Source: Hyphomicrobium sp. ghe19 (GTDB taxonomy: Bacteria; Pseudomonadota; Alphaproteobacteria; Rhizobiales; Hyphomicrobiaceae). From it: a stretch of DNA of 64,000 nt. The DNA lies in assembly GCF_902712875.1 (NCBI RefSeq), contig NZ_LR743509.1, positions 2,494,001-2,558,000 of the forward strand, given 5' to 3'. Numbering within the stretch: the first letter of the stretch is position 1; every line of letters starts with the position of its first letter. The position numbers were made by a program, and so were the translations under genes. Below the pieces are notes generated by a model. It was not told where the DNA came from, searched no databases, and saw nothing but the letters and a program-made list of their open reading frames with translations. Positions 6,778 through 16,152 of this stretch are shown here, piece by piece.

Positions 6778-8388
6778 TGCCGGGAGCAGTTTTTGGTCGC
6801 GCAGTACGTCCCGGAGAGCGTCGATATCGCCGTTCACCCACATGTACAGCGCCTTTTCGCGCGTCTTCTGATCTTTGATCTTGTCGATCAGGTCGTACAG
6901 GTACTGCGGTTTCGGGATCACCGTACCGCCATGCGGCTGTGCCGGGCGAACCGTGACCGTGGCATCGACAACCGCGGCAGCCGGGACGAGACGCTGCAAC
7001 GGTATCTTATTGAGCGCGATCTTCTCTTCGACAGTGCCAGCGTTCAGCAGAATTCCACGGCAGCCGGGATGGAACGGAGGACTGCCGTAGCCGGCCGACT
7101 GCATCTGCTTGAGCGACATCGCATTCAAATCGGTCAGACCGGCCTTCGACTGCTTCGGCCAGGGTGCAATCGACTTCAGGTCCTGCGGGTTCTGGGTCAT
7201 AAGCGCCTGCAGAACGCGCGTGTACTCCTCTTCGACGCTGAACGTCTTGCCGTGCATGTACTCGCAGACATCGCAGGTGTGATCGTCGAGCACCTCGGAA
7301 ATCTGGTACGTCGTGATCTGCCGTTCCTTGGCCTCAGCCAGGAAGCCGAACGTCACGAGGCGGCTGGTTGTCAGGTTCGCACCGAGATCAATGACGGCCC
7401 GGCCTGTACCCATGACGGCGTCGTTCAGGCGATCGGCCAGCGACTGCTCAGCCTTGCGCAGCTCGACCTCATCGACGTTGTCAGCCCAGTTGTTCTTGAT
7501 CTGCTGGTAGACTTCGCCGCCAAGCGTCATCGGGCCGGTGTACGGCTTGACATTCGAGATGTCGAAATTTGGATCGTAGCTGATCGTGATGTGCGGGCGG
7601 TAGCCGTCGTGCTCCCAGCTCGCGCCTGCATCCTGGAACTGCTGCCACCGCTCCTGGAGCGCCTGGCTTGTCAGTGTCATGACGATGGCATCGCCGAACC
7701 GCTTGATCTCGCGGGCACCATTCATGCCGACGTCCAGCGTGAGCGGGTCCTGCTGGACGGCATTCCACTCAACCGGCACCTTCGAGTAGCAGATCGTGAC
7801 GTGCAGATCGTCCGGCTCCAGCATCGACGGGAAGCCTTGCTCCATCGCCCATGTCATCAGCTCATCCGTGACAAGCACCGGCCGGTACACATAGAGCGAG
7901 CTGCGCTTGACCTGTATTTGGTCGGGCGTCAGCAAACCGCCGTTCTCGGCGAGATCGGGCATACCGAGATCATTCTTGACGATTTTGGCGAGCAGCTCCT
8001 CGTCCCGGACGAAGTCGTGCAGCATATCGCGGATCAGGTCGGCTCCGTCGTGCTCGACCATGACGACGAGCTGATCGATGCCGTGCTGCAGCGCTTCCGG
8101 GAGCGGCTTCGCCTTCTTGACGAAGCTCGTATCCTCGATCTTGCCGGCGCAGTTGTGGGCTCCGAACAGCAACGAGCTGACGGCTAGCTCCTCGATACGG
8201 TTGCGTTGGCTCTGTACGACGCCGCTGAGCGTCAGCCGGTCGATATAGGCGTGGGCATCAACGAACTTGCCGCCCTGAACGAGCGGCTCGATTTCGCGGA
8301 GCGTGTCGGCAGCGATCTTCCGCCAGCGACTCTGCATCGTCGAGGCGACTGACGCTTCCAGCGAGAGATACGCCTGGAGCGATGGCAT
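6775..8388 (-). CDS. Head morphogenesis protein fused to a 2H phosphoesterase domain (537 aa)
   Basis: The C-terminal half has the Mu gpF / SPP1 gp7 pattern: DDHTCDVCEYMHGKTF (residues 369-383), then PPFHPGCRG some 50 residues on, a metal-binding-like Cys/His set of minor head proteins. In the middle are two H-x-T motifs, HVTICYS at residue 196 and HITISYD at 266, the hallmark of 2H phosphoesterases, which cleave 2'-5' or cyclic phosphodiesters. Phage Acb1 proteins, which destroy CBASS signal nucleotides, use the same motif pair. The gene lies directly after the portal gene, as expected for a minor head protein. Anti-defence activity is inference. Confidence 0.75.
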   Translation of the reverse strand: MPSLQAYLSLEASVASTMQSRWRKIAADTLREIEPLVQGGKFVDAHAYIDRLTLSGVVQSQRNRIEELAVSSLLFGAHNCAGKIEDTSFVKKAKPLPEALQHGIDQLVVMVEHDGADLIRDMLHDFVRDEELLAKIVKNDLGMPDLAENGGLLTPDQIQVKRSSLYVYRPVLVTDELMTWAMEQGFPSMLEPDDLHVTICYSKVPVEWNAVQQDPLTLDVGMNGAREIKRFGDAIVMTLTSQALQERWQQFQDAGASWEHDGYRPHITISYDPNFDISNVKPYTGPMTLGGEVYQQIKNNWADNVDEVELRKAEQSLADRLNDAVMGTGRAVIDLGANLTTSRLVTFGFLAEAKERQITTYQISEVLDDHTCDVCEYMHGKTFSVEEEYTRVLQALMTQNPQDLKSIAPWPKQSKAGLTDLNAMSLKQMQSAGYGSPPFHPGCRGILLNAGTVEEKIALNKIPLQRLVPAAAVVDATVTVRPAQPHGGTVIPKPQYLYDLIDKIKDQKTREKALYMWVNGDIDALRDVLRDQKLLPA

Positions 8389-8395
8389 GGCAGCC

Positions 8396-10249
8396 TCAAT
8401 GCTGGTGTGCGTGCGAGTGGTGCATCAGGGAAATCGTGGCGGCTGCCAAATCTCCCAGTCCTTCTGCATCGTGCTCGGGATTGATGAACTGAAGCTCGGC
8501 CGTCGCCTGCTTGAACTTCGCAACGCCCTTCGCATCGAGCGACTTGACGAGGGTCATGTTCTTCGCCAGCTCCGGCCAATCCCGCTTGCGCAGCGCGATC
8601 AGCGTGTCCTTGGCGAGAGCTTGAATACCTGCCGGCTGCTTCTCCCACTTCTTGGCGGGAGTTGCGGTCGGAGCGCTCTTCGGTTCCTTCGCGCCTGGTG
8701 CTTCGACCGGAACGGGCTTGATCGGGACGATGTTGCCTTCGTTGTCGACCGTGTGCGTGCTTTCGAGCCCGTTCGGTACGGCAGGCGGTTCCGGCGGATC
8801 GATCGTCTTCAGCTTCAGGCCGGTCGCTTCGTTCAGTTCGTAGATGACGTCCTCGACGTCGACGCGGTTCGTGCCGAGGCCGATCTGCAGACCTTCGATC
8901 TTCAGGTGGACGTCTTCGATGACGAGCGGCTTCGAGGCCATCTTGTACTCGCCGAAGCCCATTGCGGGCAGCAGCTTCGAGTTCATGATCTCGTCGAACT
9001 CGTCACGCTCAGGCTTGAACACCTGGGCTTCCGTGACCGTATAGCTGACGTAAGCCGAGGCGAACGAATAGTCGTCGGACGCACCCAGGAAGATCGGAGC
9101 CAAGCGGAACGCACGGCGGACGCGCTCCTCGCACTTGTTGTCGTATTCCTCGAACATCGAGTCGTTCGTGCGTTCACCGCCGAAGCGTTCGACCGTGACA
9201 CGAGCCTGGGTCGGGTGATCGAGCGAACCACCGGCCGGCTCGACCTCCAGGATTTGCACCCGGTTCGTCTTCTCCGCAGAGCCGGTCATCTTGGCTTCGA
9301 GCGCCTTACGGGTCTCAGCCTGGAGCGTACCGCCTTGCAGCGTGATCAGGACGGGCGGGATGCCGCCGTTATCGAAGAAGTCGAGATTGAACTCTTCAGC
9401 CTTACGCGAGCCGAGGACGGACGGCAGCTGGCTGATCCAGCGCGGCACGCCATAATCGGTGTGAGCGTCCGGCAAGCAGGTGAAATGCAGGATTTCAGTA
9501 CCGCGGTCCTTGGCGGGCAGACGCTGCCCCTGCTTCGACCAAATGCCGGTCGTCTTGTTAATGTCACGAGACGCGCCAAACTCCCTGAAGTACACCAGCG
9601 TCAGGCCGTTCAGGAGCTGCACGAACCGGCGCTCGCGCTTCATCATCTTGATCTTGGTGTCGACGCCGTTCCGCTTGACGGTGACTTCGACTTCAACCGA
9701 CTCGTCGAGCTTGACGAGTCGCATCATCTTCGAGTCGACGTGCTTCAAAAAGACGATCTGATCCTGAGCGTTACGCAGGACTTCGAGATAGGCGTTGCCG
9801 GTGGCTTCCAAATCACGACGCAGGCTCTTGCGGAGCGAGATGAAATTCGTGCCGGGTAGCGGTTCCGAGAAGAACTCCCGGAGCTGCTCGATCTGACTGT
9901 CGTCTTCCTTATCCTCGGCGCTCTCAGCCTTGGACTCGAAGTCGTAGCCGGTGCCGTCGATGTTCGTGACCATCGCCTCGATGCAAGGCGACAGCGTGTT
10001 GTTTTCCTGGGCGAGCCGGTCCAGCCGGCGCAAGTTGTACGGTGGGCAGAGGACGCCACGGTCGTTCGCCGCACCGACGTAAAACTGCTGGTATTCGTCT
10101 TCAGGAGACGCAGCGTTCGAGGCTACGGCATCAGACGATGCAGCCGACTCCTTGGCACCGAAGCCCACCTTCTGAATACTGACGCCCGCCTCGGACTTAA
10201 CCAGACGGTACACCTGTGCCTTTTGGTCGGGCTGCTTCTCGTCTGCCAT
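8396..10249 (-). CDS. Portal protein (617 aa)
   Basis: The ATG at 10249 (MADEKQPDQKAQVYRLVKSE) has AAGGA upstream; a TTG at 10291 lies inside a palindrome and is rejected. Typical portal features are visible: NTLSPCIEAMVTNIDGTGYD, GNAYLEVLRNAQDQIVFLKH, and further on NLDFFDNGGIPPVLITLQGG and FGGERTNDSMFEEYDNKCEE. The length suits a siphovirus portal. The C terminus from about residue 500 is Pro/Ala/Lys-rich and ends in a His-rich tail (MHHSHAHQH). Portals form the dodecameric DNA gate of the head; terminase docks here. Confidence 0.85.
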   Translation of the reverse strand: MADEKQPDQKAQVYRLVKSEAGVSIQKVGFGAKESAASSDAVASNAASPEDEYQQFYVGAANDRGVLCPPYNLRRLDRLAQENNTLSPCIEAMVTNIDGTGYDFESKAESAEDKEDDSQIEQLREFFSEPLPGTNFISLRKSLRRDLEATGNAYLEVLRNAQDQIVFLKHVDSKMMRLVKLDESVEVEVTVKRNGVDTKIKMMKRERRFVQLLNGLTLVYFREFGASRDINKTTGIWSKQGQRLPAKDRGTEILHFTCLPDAHTDYGVPRWISQLPSVLGSRKAEEFNLDFFDNGGIPPVLITLQGGTLQAETRKALEAKMTGSAEKTNRVQILEVEPAGGSLDHPTQARVTVERFGGERTNDSMFEEYDNKCEERVRRAFRLAPIFLGASDDYSFASAYVSYTVTEAQVFKPERDEFDEIMNSKLLPAMGFGEYKMASKPLVIEDVHLKIEGLQIGLGTNRVDVEDVIYELNEATGLKLKTIDPPEPPAVPNGLESTHTVDNEGNIVPIKPVPVEAPGAKEPKSAPTATPAKKWEKQPAGIQALAKDTLIALRKRDWPELAKNMTLVKSLDAKGVAKFKQATAELQFINPEHDAEGLGDLAAATISLMHHSHAHQH

Positions 10250-10286
10250 CTTGCGATCCTTGATCCAGACCGCAACCCTATCATCG

Positions 10287-10300
10287 TGCAATTAATTGCA
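10287..10300. promoter_or_regulatory. Phage palindrome copy 6
   Basis: Perfect TGCAATTAATTGCA in the gap between the DNA polymerase stop and the portal start, at the early/late gene border. Confidence 0.8.
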
Positions 10301-10303
10301 CAA

Positions 10304-12712
10304 CTAAGCTACGAGCTTGATCTTGGACATATGGGCCAGATCGGGACCGGCTTCGGCATCTGCGGTAAATTTCAGTTGCGGCTTCCATCCGACCTTGTCG
10401 AACGGCAGGCTCGACATGACGTCGGTCACCCGCTGCGCCCAGAGCTGCTCCTCGCCTTCCGGAATGTAGGCGATCAGAGCGTCGTGGATCATGGCCACGA
10501 TCTCCAGCTCGCCACCCGGATAGGCGTCTTCGAGGAGCGCAATTGCCCAGATCATCATGTCGGTCAGGCAGCCCTGGATCGGCGAGTTGATCGCCTGACG
10601 CTCAGCGGACGAGCGGGCCTGACGGTCCCACGAGTCGATGGTCGGCAGATGCCGGATGCGGCCGAGCGGCGTGCGGACCATCTTGAACGTCTTGACGAGC
10701 TTGCGCATGTCGTCGTGGTAGCCGAGCAATCCCGGATACAGCGTGAAGAACGCGTTCCGCATCTCGGTCGCTTCTTCGATCGACAGCATGATGTTGTAGC
10801 TCGCCCAGGCGTATTTCTGGAAGCCTTCAGCCGACATACCGTAGAGCAATCCGAAGTTGCAAGGCTTTGCATTTCCACGATGTTTTTCAAAAGCGGCTGC
10901 CAATTCCTTGTCGTGCGGGTGATCTTTCCAGCTCAGGAACTCCTTGATGTCGACCTGCGCCATCTGGGCTCCGGTCAGGGCGTGGAGATCGAGCCCGTCC
11001 TCGTACGCCTTGAGCATCGTCTTCTCGTTGGCGACGCAGGCGACGACCTTCAACTCGCCTTGCGAAAAGTCGCAGCTGAGTAGCTTCTTCTTCGGCGGTG
11101 ACGGAAAACATTCGCGCAGCCGCTTGGCCCACTTCGTCTTCTTCGGCACGGTCTGGATGGCCGGGTCTTTGGCCGACAAGCGCCCAGTCACCGTGCCGGC
11201 GTCATCGTCGTACCCATCGAAGTCGCCGTGGGCGAGGAAGTACGTCGGGTGCAGCCGCATGTCGGGTCGCAGGTGCTTCAGGAAGCCTTCGACAAACGTC
11301 GACAGCGTCTTCGATGCCGCGTCCAGCTCCGTCAGCGCTGCCACCATCGCCTTCGCAGTTGGAACGTGTTCGAACTGACGAAGATGCGACTTCTTCATAG
11401 AAGGGACGGGTTGTCCGTTCTTGAGCTTCGGGGTGACTTCGTAGGGCTTGAGGTTCAGGCCGTGTGGGGTGAAGAAGAACTCCTGCAAAATGGACGGGAG
11501 CAGCGGATTTTTGCCTTGGGCGATCTGGTCTTCGATGCGGTCCTTGTACTTGATCCGCATCTTCTGAGGCAGGAGGCCTAAGGCTACGTCCTGCGTCTGC
11601 TTGATCGTTTTCCGGAGGTCGTCGCCCAGAACCTCGAACTTCTCCTTGTCGATGACGAGGCCGCGGCGCTCCACCTTCTCGAAGGCGCGGGCAGCCGGAT
11701 GCAGGATCGTGACGTAGAACCGGGTCAGGTCATCGTCATGCAGCAGGTCGGCCTTCAGCGTGTCGGCGACGTCCTGTGCTGCGATCGTGTCACCTCCAGC
11801 GTACGGCAGAAGCTTCTCAGGCGGGATTTTCTCCATCGCGCCCTTGTCTTGGGTCTGGTTGAAGGCGTCGTCATAGCCGCCATACGGCGTAAACAGCTTG
11901 GCGTGCAGGTTCAGCGAGTTCGAGCGGTTCTCATCGAGCAGCGAGCCGACGAGCATCGTGTCCATCGAGAAGTTCGTGCACTCGATGCCCCACTTCTCCG
12001 CGATCCAGATCATGTCGTACTTGCCGTTTGCGGCTCTGATCTTCACACGGTCGCTGGTCAGGAGCCAGTTAACCTGGTCCCAGACACTGCCGTTTTGAGG
12101 CTCCACGACCTTTTCCGCCCCAGGAAGGTCGCCCAAATACAGAACGTGAGCCTCACCACGTTTATGCGTGAAGCTGATCGAGACGATGTCCCGATCCGGG
12201 TACCACGGATAAAATCCCATCGTTTCGGTGTCGACCGTCACATCGACGGGCTTGCCGGTCTGGGCATAATCGGACGCGATGCCTTCGATCAGCTCGGAGA
12301 AGTTCGGCACCCATTTGCAGTTGCCGGCCAGAACCTCAGTCGAACCGGTCCGCTGCAGGCGATCGGCGAGCCGCAGGTCACACAGCAGGATGTCGTAGTT
12401 CGGCGGATCGTTGGCGATCGAGTGCGGATCGAACGTCATCAGGAAGCTACCGTTGTTCGGTGACTTCAACGGCTTCTCTCTGAGCGACGTGATCGTTCGA
12501 CCCTTCGGCGCGAGACCAGCCTTCTGCAGCACGGCGAGCGGCTTCGCTCCAGCAACGAGACAGACCTCACCTGTCGGAACGACGGGCGGCTCGGCATCTT
12601 CCTTGTACAGGTGGAACTGATGCTTCGGAACATTAGGACGGAAGCCTTTCAGCATCCGTCCAAAAGTCTCAGAAACGAGTTTCGGCTGCGCCGTAGACCA
12701 GATCGTAATCAT
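10304..12712 (-). CDS. Phage family A DNA polymerase (802 aa)
   Basis: The ATG at 12712 overlaps the preceding stop (ATGA). All family A motifs are present: a 3'-5' exonuclease acidic pair in VTVDTETMGFYPW (about residue 160), motif A LLSCDFSQGELKVVA (about 547), motif B RGNAKPCNFGLLYGMSAEGF (about 605-625) and motif C MIHDALIAYI (about 742). The protein replicates phage DNA with proofreading. There is no sign of the 5' nuclease domain of bacterial Pol I. It has no visible partner helicase or primase in this window. Confidence 0.92.
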   Translation of the reverse strand: MITIWSTAQPKLVSETFGRMLKGFRPNVPKHQFHLYKEDAEPPVVPTGEVCLVAGAKPLAVLQKAGLAPKGRTITSLREKPLKSPNNGSFLMTFDPHSIANDPPNYDILLCDLRLADRLQRTGSTEVLAGNCKWVPNFSELIEGIASDYAQTGKPVDVTVDTETMGFYPWYPDRDIVSISFTHKRGEAHVLYLGDLPGAEKVVEPQNGSVWDQVNWLLTSDRVKIRAANGKYDMIWIAEKWGIECTNFSMDTMLVGSLLDENRSNSLNLHAKLFTPYGGYDDAFNQTQDKGAMEKIPPEKLLPYAGGDTIAAQDVADTLKADLLHDDDLTRFYVTILHPAARAFEKVERRGLVIDKEKFEVLGDDLRKTIKQTQDVALGLLPQKMRIKYKDRIEDQIAQGKNPLLPSILQEFFFTPHGLNLKPYEVTPKLKNGQPVPSMKKSHLRQFEHVPTAKAMVAALTELDAASKTLSTFVEGFLKHLRPDMRLHPTYFLAHGDFDGYDDDAGTVTGRLSAKDPAIQTVPKKTKWAKRLRECFPSPPKKKLLSCDFSQGELKVVACVANEKTMLKAYEDGLDLHALTGAQMAQVDIKEFLSWKDHPHDKELAAAFEKHRGNAKPCNFGLLYGMSAEGFQKYAWASYNIMLSIEEATEMRNAFFTLYPGLLGYHDDMRKLVKTFKMVRTPLGRIRHLPTIDSWDRQARSSAERQAINSPIQGCLTDMMIWAIALLEDAYPGGELEIVAMIHDALIAYIPEGEEQLWAQRVTDVMSSLPFDKVGWKPQLKFTADAEAGPDLAHMSKIKLVA

Positions 12713-13134
12713 GCGGGCGTCGCCACCTTTATCTTGTTCCAACGGGTCTTCGAATGGCCTTCGCTCTCGAACACGCGGACAATCGCCTTGCCGAGACCGG
12801 CGCAAATCGTTTTGTGATCAGCGCAGATCGTGTTCGCCAGCATCGTGTTGGCGTCGCCGTCGTACTTCGCGGCATTGAGCACATAGACGCGCACCCGGCG
12901 CATCGAGGCCGTGACAAGCACCAGCAGGTTGCCAAGCACGCGGACGAGGAGAATTGCGCGTCCTTCCAGCACCTTCGAGTCAACGACCCTGACGGGCAGC
13001 ATGACTTCGAGGTCGCCAAACGTCAGAATGCGATCACTCTCTCCCTTGAGCTTTTCTGCCCTGTGATCCCAATGCAGCTCCATCGAGAGCGTGTCCGCGA
13101 GCGCGTAACAGAGGCCTGAACTCACGTCTGCCAT
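12709..13134 (-). CDS. Phage protein of unknown function (141 aa)
   Basis: I prefer ATG 13134 (MADVSSGLCYALADTL), which follows GGGGAG by five bases, over the earlier ATG at 13161. The protein contains a strand-rich middle (AILLVRVLGNLLVLVTASMR) and a Cys pair (TICADHKTICAG). It overlaps both neighbours and so is translated within the polymerase operon. I do not recognise it; a replication-linked role is suggested only by tight coupling to the DNA polymerase. Confidence 0.55.
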   Translation of the reverse strand: MADVSSGLCYALADTLSMELHWDHRAEKLKGESDRILTFGDLEVMLPVRVVDSKVLEGRAILLVRVLGNLLVLVTASMRRVRVYVLNAAKYDGDANTMLANTICADHKTICAGLGKAIVRVFESEGHSKTRWNKIKVATPA

Positions 13135-13331
13135 TGCAGCTCCCCATTGCTCAAAATACAAACCCAGCGGCCGAGCGTGACACCGTCAAAGCTCGCAACG
13201 AACTCGGCCCTCGTCTTCGTCTTCAGCGCGGTCAGCATGACCACCGGTTCATCCGTCAACACCTTGAACAGTGCTGGCCCCTCAATCTGATCACCGACTT
13301 CGAGGTCCTTGAACTCTTCGATCGAAAGCAT
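13122..13331 (-). CDS. Small phage protein (69 aa)
   Basis: ATG 13331 (MLSIEEFKDLEVGDQIEGPA) follows AAAGG by seven bases; the GTG three bases earlier is less likely. The sequence alternates short strands and charged turns, ending WVCILSNGELQWQT, and looks like a compact beta protein. It overlaps the following gene by 13 bases and follows the 289-aa gene by three, all in the polymerase operon. No family recognised. Confidence 0.55.
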   Translation of the reverse strand: MLSIEEFKDLEVGDQIEGPALFKVLTDEPVVMLTALKTKTRAEFVASFDGVTLGRWVCILSNGELQWQT

Positions 13332-13334
13332 CAC

Positions 13335-14204
13335 TCAGCCTTTCGGAACTTTCTGGAGGTCGGGCAGCGGCGTATCCATCGGAATACCGAGCCCCATCAG
13401 GACCGCTCCCAATGTCTTCGACGCCATCACCTTGTCGTAGCCGACGTCGAGATGCAGACTCGCGTACTGCTTGTTCGCGTTGACTTTGCTGAAGCCGACC
13501 GCGGTCATCTTCTCCTTGTATTTGTCCCAACCCTTGCCCTCGATCCTGACCGAGAGCGTCTGGCCTTGCAGGCGGGCAGCGACGCGAAGGTCGGCATTGG
13601 CGGCGACTACGAAATAGCGGGAGCCTGCCGAAGTCCCATGCACCGGCTGGTACATCTGCGTCGCCTGACGCAAGGGCACCAAGTCCGCCGATTTCTTCAT
13701 GCTCTCCGGGAACTCCGACCACAGGCCGATCGTGTGCGGTACGGGTTGCGATGCCGGCTGCGGTTTCACTGCCGCCTTGGGCAGCATCTGCAATGCGCTC
13801 TTCATGGCCTCTATTTGCTCTGGCGTTGGTTCATTGATGTTGAAATTGAAATGATCGGTTTCGAGCGGAGCGCCGTCCACGATCAGCACCTTCTGCTCCA
13901 GCCCGGCCTTCACGGCATTCTTCAACACGTCCGCCTTCACTTGGTGGATCGCAGCGAGACAGCTGCCAGCGAGTTCTAACTTCTTCGCTGCCGGCAGCTT
14001 GTCGCTCTTCAAGAGAATGAGTTCGTCGAGCGTGACGGGCACGGCACAAGCAGGAGCGTCGAGATTGCCGAGGTCTGAGAACTCGAATGCGGATGCCGTC
14101 AGCTTGACGCTCACACCGACCTTGGCCAAGTCAGCCAGCTCCGTCTCTGTGAAGCCGAGCTTCAGCAGCGCTGCTGGTCCGTTGGTCTTGACTGCTATGG
14201 CCAC
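13335..14204 (-). CDS. Phage protein of unknown function (289 aa), first gene of the polymerase operon
   Basis: GTG 14204 lies seven bases after CAAGGAG, in a leader shared with three other phage genes. The N-terminal 80 residues are helical (LLKLGFTETELADLAKVGVS). A charged, Pro/Gln-rich linker (residues about 125-155) follows. A C-terminal domain (SRYFVVAANADLRVAARLQG) then has strands rich in Val, Arg and Ala. The linker between two folded halves and position at the head of the polymerase operon suggest a DNA-binding or processivity role, but no motif supports this. Confidence 0.6.
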   Translation of the reverse strand: MAIAVKTNGPAALLKLGFTETELADLAKVGVSVKLTASAFEFSDLGNLDAPACAVPVTLDELILLKSDKLPAAKKLELAGSCLAAIHQVKADVLKNAVKAGLEQKVLIVDGAPLETDHFNFNINEPTPEQIEAMKSALQMLPKAAVKPQPASQPVPHTIGLWSEFPESMKKSADLVPLRQATQMYQPVHGTSAGSRYFVVAANADLRVAARLQGQTLSVRIEGKGWDKYKEKMTAVGFSKVNANKQYASLHLDVGYDKVMASKTLGAVLMGLGIPMDTPLPDLQKVPKG

Positions 14205-14238
14205 CGTCTCACTCCTTGCTCTCGGGGCTTATTCTAAG

Positions 14239-14266
14239 AGCGTAACTGCTACCTGCGCCGGGTCAA
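14239..14266 (-). promoter_or_regulatory. Promoter downstream of a palindrome (polymerase operon)
   Basis: Minus strand TTGACC (14266-14261), 16 bases, TACGCT (14244-14239). The phage palindrome ends exactly seven bases upstream of the -35. Same design as the promoters at 16,153 and 19,261. Confidence 0.65.
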
Positions 14267-14273
14267 TAAGAAA

Positions 14274-14287
14274 TGCAATTAATTGCA
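14274..14287. promoter_or_regulatory. Phage palindrome copy 7
   Basis: Perfect TGCAATTAATTGCA, seven bases upstream of a TTGACC -35 element. Centre at about -48 relative to the likely transcript start. Confidence 0.85.
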
Positions 14288-14302
14288 CGACTCAGCGTTA
14301 AA

Positions 14303-15022
14303 TTATCTGCCCCAAATCCCTAGCGTTCCGACCAGCGGCTTGAACGACCTATCACCTGCCGGACGTTCGACGGCTGTATCCTTCGACACCACCGAATACT
14401 TCTTCGGCGAGGCCTTCGTGGCTGTCGTTCCCTTCACGCCGAACTCCTTCTTCAGGAACTCGACCTGCGATGACGACTCGACGGCCTTCTTGCAATAATG
14501 CTCACGGACATACGTGATGGCGTCTTCTTCACCGAACATCGAGACGAGCGCCGCGAGGAACATGCCGGTTCGCCCGTGCCCGCCGATGCAGCCGGCATGA
14601 ACCTTTTGGCCGGCGAGCAACTGCTCCTTCGTCCAATCAACCAGCTTCTTGTACTGGGTGGCGTTCTTCGGGACGCCCATGTCCGGCACCTGGAACAGGA
14701 TTTCTTCGCCCTTGTTCCACGGAAAATGCTTGTCGCTGAACCGCATACTGCTGTCGAAGCCGATGTAGACATCAGCGTCGTGCACCACTGGCGACGAGCA
14801 CGAGCCGCCGTAAATCTTCAGCTTCGTGTTCGGCATCACGAGCGCTTTGTGGCTCGCATAGCACCGCGGTCCAAGCGCCACCGACGACTTGGAGACGTAA
14901 CCGCCTGTCGACCCCTTCATGTGCTGATCCCAGCTGTCGAAATACTTCTGGCCCTCGCTGCGCAAACTGCGCGCCACGCTTCGGTCATTCGTCAGATAAT
15001 CGTTGATGTTCTTGCGGCTCAC
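14303..15022 (-). CDS. Cys-dependent phosphatase, PTP/DSP fold (239 aa)
   Basis: The P-loop HAGCIGGHGRTGMFLAAL places the nucleophile at Cys145 and the phosphate-binding Arg at 151 (C-x5-R, then T-G), the signature of protein tyrosine and dual-specificity phosphatases. The usual His before Cys is Gly here. The start is GTG 15022 after AGGAG. Substrate is unknown; the family removes phosphate from proteins, inositides or RNA 5' ends. A second, shorter paralogue lies at 16,199. The promoter at 16,153 probably drives it together with the 361-aa gene. Confidence 0.8.
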   Translation of the reverse strand: MSRKNINDYLTNDRSVARSLRSEGQKYFDSWDQHMKGSTGGYVSKSSVALGPRCYASHKALVMPNTKLKIYGGSCSSPVVHDADVYIGFDSSMRFSDKHFPWNKGEEILFQVPDMGVPKNATQYKKLVDWTKEQLLAGQKVHAGCIGGHGRTGMFLAALVSMFGEEDAITYVREHYCKKAVESSSQVEFLKKEFGVKGTTATKASPKKYSVVSKDTAVERPAGDRSFKPLVGTLGIWGR

Positions 15023-15032
15023 AGCCCTACTC

Positions 15033-16118
15033 CTAAGCGGCTTCCGCCACGCGATGGATTTCGACCTTCTTGACTTTCGTGTTCGGCATCAGCGTGAAGT
15101 ACATCTTCTCCTCTGCTGCCTTCTTCTCGGCTTCAGCCTTGGCCATTGCCGCGAGCTTCTCGGCCTGCATCTTCTGCGCCTTCGATGCTTCCTTGCTGAT
15201 GCCGTGGGTCTTCGTCTGTGCGCTGATCTCCTTCGGGTACTTGTGCACCGAACCGAGCGCTTCGACCATGTACCAGTCGACATACTTGCCGACGTGATCC
15301 GGGAACATCTGCTGCGCCATTTCCATGTGTTGCAGCAGACCATCGGTCACGTAATGGCCGCACGGCTGGTCGTACAGGATGGCGTGCGGAATTTGACCGG
15401 AGCGCTGAATGTCGAGGATGCGTTTCAACGTCCCCGTCTCATGAGCAAATACGTGCCCCTTGTTGAAGAGCACACCACCGTTGTGCTGCAGCGTCCAGAT
15501 CGTGTCGAGCATCATTTCGGCCGAATACTCGCCGGTCACGAACCTGTGCAGGCAGTCCGTGATGGCACCCCACTTCGGACCACCGTAGCTGCTCGCCCAT
15601 TTCGAGTTGTAGAACGCCCACTGCATCGCACCGGTCAACGCGCCGATCGACGCCTGAGGCGGCTTGTTCAAGAACGTCTGGTGGATCGTGCCTTCATCAC
15701 CCGTACTGCCGCAGAAGAACTCTGCAACTTCCTCACCAAACTGCTTCTTCATATCCGGCTTCGACTTCGCCTTCGACTGATTGTGACGGCTCTCACGGAT
15801 CGTCGTCAGCAACAGGTAATAGAAGGCCCGGACCGCCTTCTCGTTCATCTTCTCATGGTACGTCCTGACCAAGTTCAGCTCATCGGGCGTCAACGGCTCC
15901 AGCGGTGCCCGCCGCGAGGCGACCAGGGCAACCGCATGGTTCATGCCGTAGAACCACAACGCCTGACTTTCTGGCGTCGTGTTCGGGTTCTTGTCCTTCG
16001 ACTTGAACTCGACCAACGCCTTAGCCACCGAGGCGCACGGGACAGTGCTCATGTCCCGATGCTGGCAGAGCACGCGAGACTGGTGATAGGCCAGCGTATT
16101 CACGGGATCAGTGAGCAC
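15033..16118 (-). CDS. Phage protein of unknown function (361 aa)
   Basis: GTG 16118 lies behind AAGGAG in the shared leader. The protein has a folded N-terminal region of about 280 residues with many aromatic residues (MQWAFYNSKWASSYGGPKWG, WTLQHNGGVLFNKGHVFAHE). A Lys/Ala/Glu coiled coil of some 50 residues follows (QKMQAEKLAAMAKAEAEKKA), then a short basic end. It is transcribed with the Cys-phosphatase downstream (10-base gap). I do not recognise the family. His and Asp are frequent in the N-terminal part but no ordered metal motif is evident. Confidence 0.6.
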   Translation of the reverse strand: MLTDPVNTLAYHQSRVLCQHRDMSTVPCASVAKALVEFKSKDKNPNTTPESQALWFYGMNHAVALVASRRAPLEPLTPDELNLVRTYHEKMNEKAVRAFYYLLLTTIRESRHNQSKAKSKPDMKKQFGEEVAEFFCGSTGDEGTIHQTFLNKPPQASIGALTGAMQWAFYNSKWASSYGGPKWGAITDCLHRFVTGEYSAEMMLDTIWTLQHNGGVLFNKGHVFAHETGTLKRILDIQRSGQIPHAILYDQPCGHYVTDGLLQHMEMAQQMFPDHVGKYVDWYMVEALGSVHKYPKEISAQTKTHGISKEASKAQKMQAEKLAAMAKAEAEKKAAEEKMYFTLMPNTKVKKVEIHRVAEAA

Positions 16119-16152
16119 TACCGTTCACTCCTTGTTTGAGTAGCGTATTAGG

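Noticed and set aside
4019..8187. Long plus-strand open frames (4019-5488 and 6727-8187) opposite head genes
   Set aside because: They are antisense to well-supported head proteins, are rich in Arg, Leu, Val and Asp, and show no family motifs or ribosome sites.
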